This document shows, one piece after another, positions 1 to 11,127 of a DNA stretch of 64,000 nt; position 1 is the stretch's first letter; the number at the start of each line of letters is the position of its first letter. The translations under genes were made by a program, and so were the position numbers. The DNA is from Ophthalmolycus amberensis. Lineage: Eukaryota; Chordata; Actinopteri; Perciformes; Zoarcidae. Location: assembly GCA_024529925.1 (NCBI GenBank), contig JAFEUB010001797.1, positions 1,658,501 to 1,722,500 of the forward strand, read 5' to 3'. The notes under the pieces are model-generated. The model was given only the letters and a program-made list of their open reading frames with translations, made no database searches and was not told the DNA's origin.

Positions 1-1494
1 TATTACTGTGGACAGAATAGTCTTAGAAACTCAAAATATCACAGAGATTTTAAATCTCCATCTCAGTCTCTTATCTGCACATCTCAAGTGGGTGCGTTTT
101 TTTAGGACACAGGCCGGAGTAGCTCATGAAAACAGACATCAAATCGTATTTCAATATTCCTATTGGCTGAAAAAAGGCTCCTGTTGAAAATATAGTGCAC
201 ATCGGAGAGAGAGAGCATGGGTGATGCCTTTGTTCTGCACAATGAGCTCTCTCAGAATTACTCACAATCTGATGACTGGATACTGGCTCAGGCTTTTGTT
301 GGCAGGAAGCACGTAAATGGAAGCATGATGAAAAAAAAGCAGGAGCCTGGAGGAGCTCATCTATCATAGAGCTGTAGTGTACTGTAAAGCAGAATGTCAT
401 AAGGAACACTCCACTGAGGTGTTGTAGGAGAGCCACGTGAGGGCTCAGCATAATACGCTTCAGTGGATGACAGTTCATGTTTAAGGATATGCGTGGGTGT
501 GCAAAAGGTGTGTGTTTACATGTCTGAGCCGAATAAGTAGCACTTTTGTAAACATGCCGAGTGTCATTTCACAATAAAAATTCAATTATAAAAAAAATAA
601 AATAAAAGTACCGTCAGATTGTGCAATTCACTTTTAGAAAAAACTGAATATTCTTCCTGTATTTAGCTAACTGACCTCTAACATTTATGCGTTTGCTGTT
701 GCTCAAGCTTGTTGCTTCTTGGTGGACGGGGTCTAGATTTACAGCACAGGTCTGTGATGAGGAGCCTGAGGTATAAAAAAAAATAAAAATAAAAATAAAA
801 ATAAGGTATTAAACCTGGGCATCAGCACAAAAAGAGGGGGTTGGAGGGCAATCTGATACGGGGCTTCCTCTAATCAGCCAGAGGCTCCCCACTCCCTCAG
901 GCTAACAGGATGCAGAAAGTCTGAGAAATCACTCCCTATTCACTCAGAAAAAGAAGCAAGAAAGAGCGAGAGCGAGAGAAAGAGAGACAGAAAATGGGTG
1001 GGGGTTGGTTAGACAGCCAGGGGCATCTAAATAAACACAAACCAGATGCAGAACATGTAGAACACGTGTGTGGACATGAAACAGGAGTGTGTGGATAAGT
1101 GCTTTTAGTAATATGTTTACTGCACATGGGGCTGACAGGTCTGATGATATGGGCCGGGTGAGTGTTGTTCTTTTATCTTTAGGAGAGACCAATTTGACTT
1201 TGAGACACCGAGGGGGAGGACATTTAGTTTGAACCCGTTTCAGGGTCAAGAGCCGGTTTCACCGGCAAAGGTAGAGTTACGTCTAGGCTCAGGTTAGGGT
1301 AATTCAAACTCGTCTCCGGTCTGTGGTCGAACGAGTTACCAAACTCGCTTGAAGACCTACCTCTTCCAAGACTACTTACTCACCTAATATGCCTTTTCTT
1401 TCTCTCGGTCTCTATCCTTCTCTTGTTGTTTGCTCAACTCTTACACGTTACTTAATGCACCTGAAAGCCTTGTGGCACATGCGTCAGGTGGAGT
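1..1494. other. Intergenic, no gene recognised
   Basis: No coding region is supported here; the open frames are short and lack recognisable domains. Visible items are an (AAAAT)n tract at about 775-804 and a GA-rich purine tract around 948-990. A short stretch at 1340-1390 can be read as RLKTYLFQDY followed by a stop, which resembles the C-terminal end of fish LINE ORF2 proteins, but it is too short to call. Confidence 0.6.
775..804. repeat. (AAAAT)n A-rich simple repeat
   Basis: Four to five tandem copies of AAAAT follow a short A run. This could be an ordinary microsatellite or the tail of a lost retroposon; no element body is visible next to it. Confidence 0.8.
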
Positions 1495-1620
1495 GATAGA
1501 CTTTATAAAACAAGTGGATGTAGCCACCGTGACATCACCGATAGGTTTGTACCTAATTGGAAGCCTTGAGTTTGGCATTTTGGATGTCTCCATCTTGGTT
1601 TTTTGGAGCTCTTGGCTTTT
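1495..1620 (+). mobile_element. Relic of a GTGACGTCACCCATTGG repeat family
   Basis: The stretch reads GATAGACTTTATAAAACAAG, then GTGGATGTAGCCACCGTGAC and a diverged CATCACCGATAGGTTTGT. It aligns collinearly with 12209-12350 and, inverted, with 30050-30190. The shared order is: AGACTGTATATAAG-like end, GTGGACGTAG, GTGACGTCACCCATTGGTTTGT, AAGCCTCGAGTTCGGCA, and a CCATCTTGG-like block. This copy is 3'-truncated. It is a non-autonomous dispersed repeat of unassigned class. Confidence 0.65.
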
Positions 1621-1626
1621 CAATAT

Positions 1627-1995
1627 GACTTTTGTCATCCACTCATGCCAGGACGCATAAGCTGTCAAGGCTGGCCTCTCCGAGATCGGATCTTGCTCAG
1701 ATTGGGATCCGATCAGTCAAGGCCACATGCCGAGGTGGCCTGGCTCGCATTGAGGTCAGATCTCAGTGAGGTGTGGACAGCATGTGGCCACAATCCAGAC
1801 AATTCATCGAACGAAAGTATCGCATCGTCTTCCCCTCACATGAGAGCAGGAAAACCAGCTGAGACCTGCTGTCTGAGTCGTGTGAAGTTACTGCTGATGA
1901 AAACTCAACATTTTCTGATTTCGCTGCTTCAAAATAAATGCTTTTAAATAACTATAGTGAAGAATTTATAGGAAAATAGCAAAATGTGTTTATCA
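1627..1995 (+). repeat. Dispersed repeat, longer copy of a pair with 6.3 kb
   Basis: TCATGCCAGGACGCATAAGC near the start and CGAGATCGGATCTT match the segment at 6333-6400. The end (TTTATAGGAAAATAGCAAAA, TGTGTTTATC) matches 6413-6445 (ATTCATAGGAAAATAAATAT, GTTTATC). The copies differ by about 220 bases that are present here and missing at 6.3 kb. No open frame or terminal structure was recognised, so the class is unknown. Confidence 0.5.
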
Positions 1996-2149
1996 CCAAA
2001 TTTTTGAAACATCTCAAGTCCCCCGTGGCTGTTTGCGTGGCACAAAGGAGCAGTCGGTTTATTCTAATGTGATGTTTAAGCCTAATCCCCGTCTGCCCTT
2101 TGATATGTGATAGAAAAAAGAAAAGTCTGCGATCTACTGCAGCAACAGA

Positions 2150-2480
2150 GGCCACGAGGGCGACTGCTGCTCACTGCTGCTGCTCCAGTCCTTGCTGTGG
2201 TTCCTGACACTGGACCGGAGGAGATCTGAGCCCGGCTCACAGAGCAGAAGAGACGGATGGCGAAGGCCTATGATGTCTCTTATTTCGGTCTCTTCTTTCT
2301 TGAAACCCGTTTCTGTTCTCCCTTTCTCCTCGGAGGCTAGCCGACGGCTAATAATGATGCCGCCGTCGCAGAGGCGCGTGCGGCACTTTGAACGGAGGGT
2401 GTGGCGCGTACGTTTCGAGACGCATGTTTATGGACCAACCAGCGAGCCAAGCAAACAGCCGGCCCCACCCTTCACCCGTC
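2150..2480. promoter_or_regulatory. CpG-dense patch, possible small CpG island
   Basis: CpG dinucleotides are unusually dense for this window, especially at 2331-2430, where GCCGCCGTCGCAGAGGCGCG is followed by several more CpG-containing words. No repeat family or reliable reading frame explains it. It could be a promoter-like island of an unseen transcript, an enhancer, or an old GC-rich exon. The local 108-codon frame (2192-2518) has no recognisable domain. Confidence 0.3.
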
Positions 2481-2982
2481 CTGAGAGGCCCGTGGTAATG
2501 GCTTCCAAAAGTGTTTGAAATAGTTGGAGGGACGACACACGCAAGGAAAAGAATGGCCGAGCCAAAGTAGCATGAAATAAACTGGCCTCGAGGAGAGACA
2601 GAGACCAGGGAGCAATTTGTTCCCCCTTCTGCGAATTACAGACCGGAGCCAGCCACTGTCTCTAAATGGGAACCAGCCCGGTTCTGCCCAGACACCACTA
2701 TTTGGGCACAGTAAGTGATTTGAGTAGAAAGAAAAGCACCAGCCAAAACCCCACGTCTCCTCTGGGCTACGAAAGCCTGCCTGAAAAAAATTCTTGGGTG
2801 TTCCTTTGAAAACAATCTCTGAAAAGACTTGCATAAGTGTACAGTGGAAATATCTAATATGGTGTCAGACCTCTTAGGCGTCTGCTTTGTTTTATCCGTA
2901 TCGTGTTTGTATGAGCGGCCACGTGTCGTCCCCGGGCAGTTTTGCACAGACGAGACAAGAGCAGCAAACAAGAGGTTTAGCT

Positions 2983-3020
2983 ACACACACACACATACAG
3001 ACACACAGTGTGTGCTCACA
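2983..3020. repeat. (CA)n imperfect microsatellite
   Basis: CA dinucleotides are interrupted by CATACAG and run into a short GTGTG, giving a small self-complementary stretch. Confidence 0.85.
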
Positions 3021-4470
3021 CGCATAAGCTCCTCAAGTTTCCTTTATTTCTTTTCTTACTAATATGTTGATTAAAAACAACTGAGGGACGTTCTCCTGGC
3101 CCTTGCTGATTCACATCAAATTGTACCGATAAACAGTTCCCGTCTCTGGATGATTAGACGTCCACAAGATTTTCAGCAACGACTCCACAGCTGAGGGAAC
3201 TTCAGTCCATTGCAACAAACTCGTCCTGAATGCAGAAATAGCATGGGAGAGTTAAATCCCTTCATTAGTCGAGCTCAATGATTTCTCCAGACGTGAGCTA
3301 ACACACTGGACCCCGGGATACGATTAACAAAAAGAAAATTCCTTATCCTAAACCTCTTACCTTTTTCTGTGAGGTAGACCCTCGTACATGTGTTCCAAGT
3401 CAGATTCACAAAACGCTCTTGGCTGCACAAACTTGTTGTAAATTGCTCGTTTAAACTAAATGAAGGCCACATGAATCACGTTACATTGGGAGATGATATA
3501 ACAGAGGATGTTCCTTTAAACAGCGACTTGCATTAAGAAGATATTGGACAGAATTTAACTCTCTCACCAAATACAGAATGGCATCGGTGCCAGAATTTGC
3601 AAATAGAATCATGAAATCTTAAAAAAAAACAAGATTTCTTATATCACTCATGAGAATGAATCTGTCTGACTGGTTCTAACCCAGTGTTTGAAAAGCACTT
3701 GTTTATGCCTGTGGATGGCACAGGGCAAATTGGGAAACCTGTCCCCCCTCATGTGGCCCTCAGGCCTTCTTCCACTTTTATAATGTAAACCCGATTCTGC
3801 TGATTTGACCCCAAAAAACATTAATATCATGTCGCAGAGTTGACTTTCATGCCATTTCCATGAAAGTTGAATTCATGCAGGGTTGGTGAATGTGATGATG
3901 TCCTGCATCTCGTCTTTGAGGTTAAAAGCCTCGCTGCATGAAAGCGACATCAACGTTGCTCCCTATGACGTTATTATACGTTAGACGCTGCTTTCTATCA
4001 TTTCCCCCACGCATGACTAAACGTGTTTGCTGCGGCTGCTGGCACACGGGTATTAGATGAGTCACTGGCTGGACGGACCGACTCCATTTCTGCTGAGCGA
4101 GCATGTCATTCAGCGCATGCATTAAAGCATGTGCACACGTGCAAACACACGCATACACGTAACGAAGTAGTGCAGTGTCTTGTCACCGATGTCAACAAGC
4201 CAATGCATGAAATCAAAAGTATTAAAATGGGTCCCTTGAGTCTGTCGACTGTATGGGTGCTGCATGTGGGTGTGAGAGGAGATGCCAGCGTTTCTACTTC
4301 GGGCTGATTTCTCCCAAATGGCGGCTGGTTGGTTCGGTTTTCCACTCGCATCTTGCGCCCCTGTGGCCACTTAGCTCATCTTGTCCTCTGGAAAAGAGAT
4401 GCTTATTCAAATGGATCGATCACCAGAGGGGTCCACTTTGAAGAAGCGCACAGAGACGAAATGAAGAGGA

Positions 4471-4503
4471 GGGGGGGGGGGGGGGGGGTACAGGGGGGGG
4501 GGG
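4471..4503. repeat. Paired poly-G runs (18 and 11 G)
   Basis: An uninterrupted 18-G run is followed by TACA and an 11-G run, the latter followed by TACAG. The repeated TACAG context suggests slippage or local duplication. Confidence 0.9.
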
Positions 4504-4717
4504 TACAGTAGAAAGGCGGTTGGAGGGAAGTGGATGTGAGGGGATGAGACGCCACGTCGTAGCCAAGGCAGCAGGGAGGACTTCAATAGCTAGCTGTTGG
4601 CACGACAACGTGGCTTAAGATTCCTGGCATTGCCCGCATGTCTTCGGGGGGGGGCCGTCTTTGCGTGCCCACCATACTAAGGTGGGCCAAGACCCCTCAG
4701 AATTCAGCCCATATGCT

Positions 4718-4804
4718 CCCCCCCCCCCCCTACCCAGCAGCACTCTGTGCCTCAGCCAAAGCACACAATCTGTCCCGATCACCGGCCTTAACCCCCCCCC
4801 CCCC
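4718..4804. repeat. Two poly-C runs 60 bp apart
   Basis: Thirteen C at 4718-4730 and thirteen C at 4792-4804 flank ordinary sequence. With the poly-G at 4471 they make this 350-bp zone able to form inverted G/C pairings. Confidence 0.9.
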
Positions 4805-5372
4805 TCATCTTTGATATTGGCCTCCCCTAAAATGTGCATGTGTCTTGTTGTCTATGCACTAAAATAACTCAGCTGCACCACAAACTCAAAAGACCCCACC
4901 CGCCTTTACCTCCATCTTCCTTGATCTTTGATAAACTTCGCTAAACGTGTCCAGCAGCTCTGACGTCGCATCAACAGTCAGATTTACAAGAAAAGAGAAT
5001 TTCATCACGGTGGAGCCGCAGCACCATCGTTGCTTTTCAGATCAGGTTTCCGTGTTGCATCCATCCTTCAGCAGGGGTGTGACATCACCACGCATGGCCG
5101 TGCTGTTCCATGCAGACGGTAGCGACAGTTTTTAAATGGAGCCTCGTCGCTATATTGGACATTCTTGGCTTGCTGTTGGGACGAGTGCAGCTGCAGATGA
5201 CCCAGTCCACAGCGTGCTGCTGATGGCTGTTTATTCAGTCAGAGTGCCCCACTAATGGCCTGCCACATGTAACCAGGACGAGCCAGACTCGCACTGCGGT
5301 GGCCACATGTCTCTGAAAATACTGATGCACCATATTCAGCCAAATGCTACTCGCATATCAACTTGCAAACCC

Positions 5373-5655
5373 ACTTGGAGTGAAAGTAATGATTTATTGT
5401 CAATGAAACTGTCCTTTATATTTTCCGTCAATCTGAGTCTATAAGATGTCAAAAGAATAATGAAAAAAGCCAGAAAGCGATCTTCAAATTGCTTGCTTCG
5501 TCCAACAAACAGTCCAGAACGTAAAGATATATAGTTTACAATTATGAAAACAAACAAAAGCAGCAAAACGTCACATTTGTGGAACTGGAACAAGGAAATA
5601 TTTGGCATTTTAGCTTAATAAATTCCTTAAAAATGGTCAAAACGGCTGATCGTTT
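5373..5655 (+). mobile_element. Old dispersed repeat of the TCGATTA family
   Basis: The order is ATTTATTGTCAATGAAACTG, CTATAAGATGTCAAAAG, GATCTTCAAATTGCTTG, TTCGTCCAACAAACAGTCC, AGTTTACAATTATGAAAACA, AAAGCAGCAAAACGTCACAT. It is collinear with 12441-12678 and 18262-18452 and, inverted, with 40172-40494. I recognise this as a very common interspersed repeat of fish genomes, non-autonomous and highly diverged; its class is not evident here. Confidence 0.7.
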
Positions 5656-7539
5656 TCACATTCGGCAATCAAACAAACATATGCCGTTGCATTCAGGCAC
5701 GGATGTACAAAAATAGAGTATTTTCCTTACTTCCTCATATTAGGCAATAAATGGGTTTATTGATCCCATTTCAAAGCAACACCGAAGAAAACTCAACACG
5801 TAAGAAACTCTGGTGACATGTTTACTCATAATTAAATTCAACCTCAGTGCAAACAGCCAAAGTAATACAAAAGAAAAGCATGACAAATGCACCTCGTCCA
5901 ACAAACCCAATAGCAGCTCTCTGTTCCTTGGATTGTTGTTTACCTCTGCCGAGCATAGCGACGCAAGACGCGTTTGTCTTGCTTTGGAGATGATGATGGC
6001 GGCATAATAGACTCAAAGGACAACAAACAGCCTCACAAAAGTGAGTTGAAAATGGCTAATGAGTAACTGCAGGTCAAACATTGGGGGAATATGGGCCCGG
6101 TCCTGACTGCGGCCTTGTGCTTGTGCCATGTTGAAATACTTGCTTTGCGTTAACATGCTTTCATTAGACCCTGAGTGGTCATTAATCACAGCACCCCTTG
6201 TTGGACAAGCCTCAGTGAAACAAGAGGGAGCGACTTAACGATGGTTTATAGCGAGAAGAACTCCCCGTGCATTACAGAAGAGGCAGGCACACATGTGTCA
6301 CGCTCGTCTTTCCAGTGAGACTTTCATCAACGATCATGCCAGGACGCATTAACCGTCAAGTCTGTACGCGCCGAGATCGGATCTTTCTCTAAATAACAGG
6401 CTTTTATTGTGACGAATTCATAGGAAAATAAATATGTTTATCTGCCGTTTTACAGACAATCTTTTTAACCACGAAATACAGAGCACTGCAGGGATGACTT
6501 CTTTTAGGCCCGGAAGTTAGCATCGCACTGGTTCCCTCGACAAAAAGCGAATGGGATTTTTCCACAAGATTTTGTATTATTCTAGAAAACAAGCTTGGTG
6601 GAAAATAAATTCTTACGATATTTGGATTTTTGTTTGACAAGATAATCTCCACATATTAACGCCACATTCGATTTTCGAAGCGTTTATGAAATCGCCAGAA
6701 GTCAAAAAGCTTAAGTCAAAGTAAACTCATTCCCGGGTTTTAAGATTCCTGCAGCATTCTACATCTGATCACTATCCGATCAGACAGGTCGCAAGTGTGG
6801 GCACACATATACGGACACAGCTGAGCTCCCATCTGGCGCATCTGATCACAAAAGTTGCATTGAAAAGACAAGTGTAGCCACGGCAATAGATAAATACACC
6901 GCAAAAAGACAGTAAAATGTTCCACCATAGTATCTCTGCACATTCTTCGCAGTGCAAAGCCTTATCAGAGATGAAATGAAAAAATGTCAGTCGGAGGAAA
7001 GTGCTTTCTTTCTGTGACAGACATCTAACCACCATATTGGCTGGGAAAGGTTCAGGTTTCATCCTGCTGGGGAAGTTCCTCCAATTCTGCCAACAAAACC
7101 CAAACGATGCCACGAATTCTGCTCGTTCAACGAGACATAATCAGTTAAGACAACATCTAGAGAGAAATGGCAAGACTTAAGAGCGGCTGCTGGTGGAGTT
7201 GTTTTTTTGAAAGCACCGAGATGATTTCTCCATAAGTTCTTTCTTTTGGGAAGGAATATAAAATGAGCTCATCTGTGCATCACCAAAAGAAGTCTGCGCT
7301 CATGCCGGCACACCACGCTATTTCAATTTCAAACAGTGTTCAGTCTGACGTCAGCAGCGGCCAAAGCTTCCATGTGCCAAACCGGATAAAGTAGTTGGGG
7401 TTTTTTTTATACTACACCCTCGTCCAACGCATTATTTAATGTTAAATTGACAATTAAACTTTGTATGCTTCGACTGTAGAGAAAGCCACAAATCGTCAGC
7501 TCCATCTTTGATTCCTCTGGCCTAGTTTGTGAGATGCAT
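5656..7539. other. Intergenic, no gene recognised
   Basis: Apart from the short repeat at 6333-6445, nothing is assignable. A 113-codon minus frame at 6772-7113 has no motifs and is probably chance. Confidence 0.6.
6333..6445 (+). repeat. Dispersed repeat, internally deleted copy
   Basis: CATGCCAGGACGCATTAACC and GCCGAGATCGGATCTTTCTC match 1635-1705. The following ATTCATAGGAAAATAAATAT and GTTTATCTGCC match about 1960-1995. The middle of the longer copy is absent, as in internally deleted non-autonomous transposons. Confidence 0.5.
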
Positions 7540-8128
7540 AAAGACTTGCGGTGTGCTGAGCTATCCATTCATCATGACAGCCATCTGGCTGTTCCAAAGT
7601 CGAGGCTCAAAACTAAAGGTGACCGTGCTGTGGCCATCAGGGCCGCTGGGCTTTGGAACGACCTGCCTGAGGAGATAAGGCTTCCAGAATCCGTAATCTC
7701 TTTTAAATCACTTCTTAAGACCCATTTTTACAGACTGACTTCATGAGAAGTTGTCTTTTTACTGCGTCACTGCTTTATTTAATTTAGTTGTATTTATTTA
7801 TTTAATTAAATGTATTTATTGTATATATTCAATTTATTTGCTTTTATTTTATTTGTATTTATTATAATTTAATTCATTTTTATGTGCTTTATTTTATTTG
7901 TATTTATTATAATTTAATACATTTTTATGTTCTTTATTTTATTTGTGTTTATTATAATTTAAATTGTATATATTAGTTTGTTCAAATAGTATTGATTGGT
8001 CTTATTGTGTCATCTAATTTACTGTTTTATCAGGGTTTGACTTATAGTTTCCCTTACTTTGTTTGTCAAATCATATTATAAACAATTTTTTTTAATAAAA
8101 GGTGCTATATAAATAAAGTTATTATCAT
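7540..8128 (+). mobile_element. 5'-truncated L2-like LINE (ORF2 C-terminus and 3' UTR)
   Basis: The frame from about 7534 to 7746 ends in VPKSRLKTKGDRAVAIRAAG, then LWNDLPEEIRLPESVISFKS and LLKTHFYRLTS before the stop. This is the characteristic C-terminal tail of fish L2/CR1-type LINE ORF2 proteins. An AT-rich 3' UTR follows and ends in GGTGCTATATAAATAAAGTT plus a short TTAT tail, the usual 3' terminus of this group. Endonuclease and reverse transcriptase are missing, so the copy is dead on arrival. The 5' truncation point is imprecise. Confidence 0.85.
7843..7965 (+). repeat. 45-bp minisatellite inside the LINE 3' UTR
   Basis: Units beginning TTTATTTTATTTGTATTTAT start at 7843, 7888 and 7933, an exact 45-bp spacing, with about 2.7 copies. 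The first two units differ only by a few substitutions (TTCATTTTTATGTGC versus TACATTTTTATGTTC), pointing to fairly recent tandem duplication. Confidence 0.85.
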
Positions 8129-8206
8129 ATTTTTAACAGTAATATCTTAAAGTCTGCTGATTGGATGACCTCCTTTAAGGTAAGGTGCTACAGTTAGGTC
8201 ACCTTT

Positions 8207-8214
8207 GGGGGGGG

Positions 8215-8260
<46 letters not shown>
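8207..8260. repeat. G11 plus (GT)n microsatellite
   Basis: A run of eleven G leads directly into about twenty GT units and then GCGCGAG. It lies about 80 bp downstream of the LINE tail. Confidence 0.95.
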
Positions 8261-8261
<1 letters not shown>

Positions 8262-10680
8262 AGTGATCCAGTGAAATGGAACAGAACCAGTTAAAGACTC
8301 CAGAGACAAAAGTTTGGGAGAGGGTCCAAAAACAAAAAACAAAAAAATCCCAATGTGGGTTTAGGAGTCACACCACATCAATTCAGAGCAGAATCTGCTT
8401 CAAAGCTGATACCTCACAGCTCATTTAGTCATTTTTCATTCAAGGAATCCGTGACAGGCAGTGAGGAACATGCACGATACAAACTCACAGATGGACACCC
8501 TTTGACATAAAAAGGAATCTAAACGCACTCTTTAGTATTCATTTTACATTTTTACAAACATTTAATAGCTGCCAGCTGTCAAATACCACTTTCCAATTTG
8601 AAACTATTCTATTCAGATTTAACCGACCGTAACACTGATAATGAAAAATGTGAAGGAAAACCATGCACGAAACTTGGGGGCTTTCTACTGTATGAGTTGT
8701 ACAGCGTTAGTGGAAAGACTTTCAGTCTGCGAAAAACCTCGAGAAAAATGAAAACACATTTGCAACTTTGGAGGGTAGAAAAAAAAGAAAAGTTTGTTCA
8801 TACTTATTGGCACAGTAGGCCACGGGAAACAGAGAAGTTCACATTCCCTGTTTGGAATCCACCCGAAAGCCCATATCCATCCTTTATATTGTACTGCCAT
8901 TAAAGTCAGACTGGGAAATCCAGAAGCAGGCATTTGAGAGCAGAGTTGATCAAAAAAACAAATGTTCCTTTTTACTCTTTTTTTCATTTCCAGGAAAATA
9001 AAATCTTTATCACACGTTAAATAGAAAGACATGCACAACATTGTAAGAGTGCGGTTAATACCGCAGGGAGCTTCCATCACCCCTCAACCTGTATAAGATG
9101 ACAAGAAAAATCGGTCTACTGTCAGCATAAGTGAATATATAGCTTTTCCTCCTGGACATTTTCTCTGATAATATCAGATCAAGTTTTCAATCAAAATACT
9201 GTTAAATAAATAGGTTTTCCAGGACAAAAAGTACTACCTTCTGGCTCCGTCATTTGTGGCGAACCCCATTCTCCAAACAGGTTAAACCAAAATCCATGAA
9301 CTTGTCTGCAAATACCATTTGCCTCAGCTCAAACTCACGGCTATATAGCACATTAGTGAAAAGCCTCCAATGGGACGGATCAAAAAGAAACCCTAAAACA
9401 TAACGGCTCATGTTAAATGCAAGGTGCATTAAATTATCTTTTTTTCCCCCTCCTTTGTCCACCCATGTTACTTAGCTTATGCGTCACACTGTTAGTACAC
9501 TGTATGTGTGTGTGTGCGCTTGCATAGGTGAGTGTGTGTGTGTGCCTCAGGAGGAGAAACGGCTCCTTCGTGGCCATGACATTTCTTCCACTAAAACTGT
9601 GGGCCATATATTACCGGCACCATTAAAACCTGTAATGCAACTCAGGAGATGATCCAACAGCATTACGTCCAGGCCACCCGGCAGAAATACCCCCTTCAAC
9701 CATGGAAATGGAAGAACAGACTGATCAAACTGCCATCGGGTTTTAGAGCATGCAGCGCCTTTGATACAGGCCAGTCGACTGTAGCGCACACTGAGAGATC
9801 CCATTTTGCTCTAAGGAGAAAATAATGCAAAGCAGTCACGGGAGGGAGGGCGGGTGGGATGGGAGTTCACATACGTACATGGAGATCTGCCACAGCAGAG
9901 AGAGCTGTCCACGCTTCAGTGTGATGAAGACGTGGAACAAAATCTGGGGAGCGTCGGCGATGACGAGCGGCCCCAGCAGCGGACGCCACGCAATTCATCT
10001 CTATTAACACCCATTCACCTCACCTTTGATCCGTCATGTGACTGGATGGAGCCTGTGCATGTGTTGCCCGCGCACCACGGGTCTGTGCTTACAGTATAAC
10101 TATTGTGTGTGTGCGCTGTTAGTATAACCAGCCATGTAAATCATTTGATGACTAAATCTTTTTAAAAAATAATGCTGTTGCTGATTATTCTTTTCGATTG
10201 ACTACCTTGTATTTATTTTTCAACAATACATATATGTTTTTATATTGTTATAGTACAAATTATAATATAGTAATATTGTTACAGTACAAAAAAAAAATGT
10301 TGAAAGAAATGTAATAATGGATTAAACGGCAACTGTCATGACAGTGTTGACCAGCACCTGGAGATTCCCGCCCATCTGCCAGTAAAAGTATCCGTTTAAT
10401 AATTTACTTCAAAATGGCAAATATTGACTACTTCCAGCTTCACACAGCCTCTTCTTTTGACAGTTTATAGATTAACATTTTCAAACCCAAGCTTTTTTGC
10501 TCGTTTTTTTCCTGTATATGCTAAGTTATACATTTTGCAACTACTGTTCCCATAATGCTTTGGGGATGTAAATAGGAAGTATAATATCACCATGGATTCC
10601 GTGAGAAATGCTGTGGCCTACAATGATTATTTGTAATGGGTATGGTCCGAGAGTCGCACTGAATCAAAGAATGTGTGATC

Positions 10681-10721
<41 letters not shown>

Positions 10722-10768
10722 TGCTGCAACTAATCAGTTGCAGCAGTCCCTCCCCCCCCCCCCCCCCC
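10681..10768. repeat. (AT)n array followed by C17
   Basis: Twenty AT units (10681-10720) are followed by CTGCTGCAACTAATCAGTTG and CAGCAG, which form an inverted repeat, and then 17 C (10752-10768). The AT array, hairpin and C-run sit side by side. Confidence 0.9.
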
Positions 10769-11103
10769 GTTGCCTAACATGTTAAAAATTCAGAGTGTAA
10801 AATACTTCCATCTCCGGTGCTTGAAATACTTGCAATCTATGAATTTCCGCTCATTGAAGTCCCTCTAATAGAACTCAACAGAACACCTAAAATGCACCAC
10901 TCTAATGCAGTGGTGCCTTAACAACAGCGCCTGTTGCCAGAGAGATGATGATGTGTTAGTTGGATCAGCAGTGAGGGCGAGTGATGATCCCTCTGAACCA
11001 TAATGGCCTCTTTTTTCCCCCCCTGGACCCACTGAACAGGAGTCTAATGATCTCTGAGACCAGATGAGACACATCACGCTCAAGCCTCCTGTGTCTGATC
11101 ACA

Positions 11104-11127
11104 AACACACACACACACACACACACA
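11104..11127. repeat. (CA)n microsatellite
   Basis: About twelve uninterrupted CA units. Confidence 0.9.

Larger units (their letters stand above)
2481..5372. other. Intergenic, low-complexity patches only
   Basis: No gene is recognised. The region holds a CA-rich microsatellite (2983-3020), several G or C homopolymers (4471-4503, 4646-4654, 4718-4730, 4792-4804) and otherwise unassigned sequence. Confidence 0.6.

Noticed and set aside
1250..1420. Possible LINE C-terminal relic (RLKTYLFQDY then stop)
   Set aside because: Ten suggestive residues without upstream homology or a 3' terminus are not enough.
2192..2518. 108-codon frame across the CpG-dense patch
   Set aside because: Arginine-rich because of CpG content; no domain and no start or splice context.
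9547..9804. 85-codon minus frame with a hydrophobic core
   Set aside because: Looked protein-like at first sight, but no family was recognised and the flanks show no splice or promoter context.
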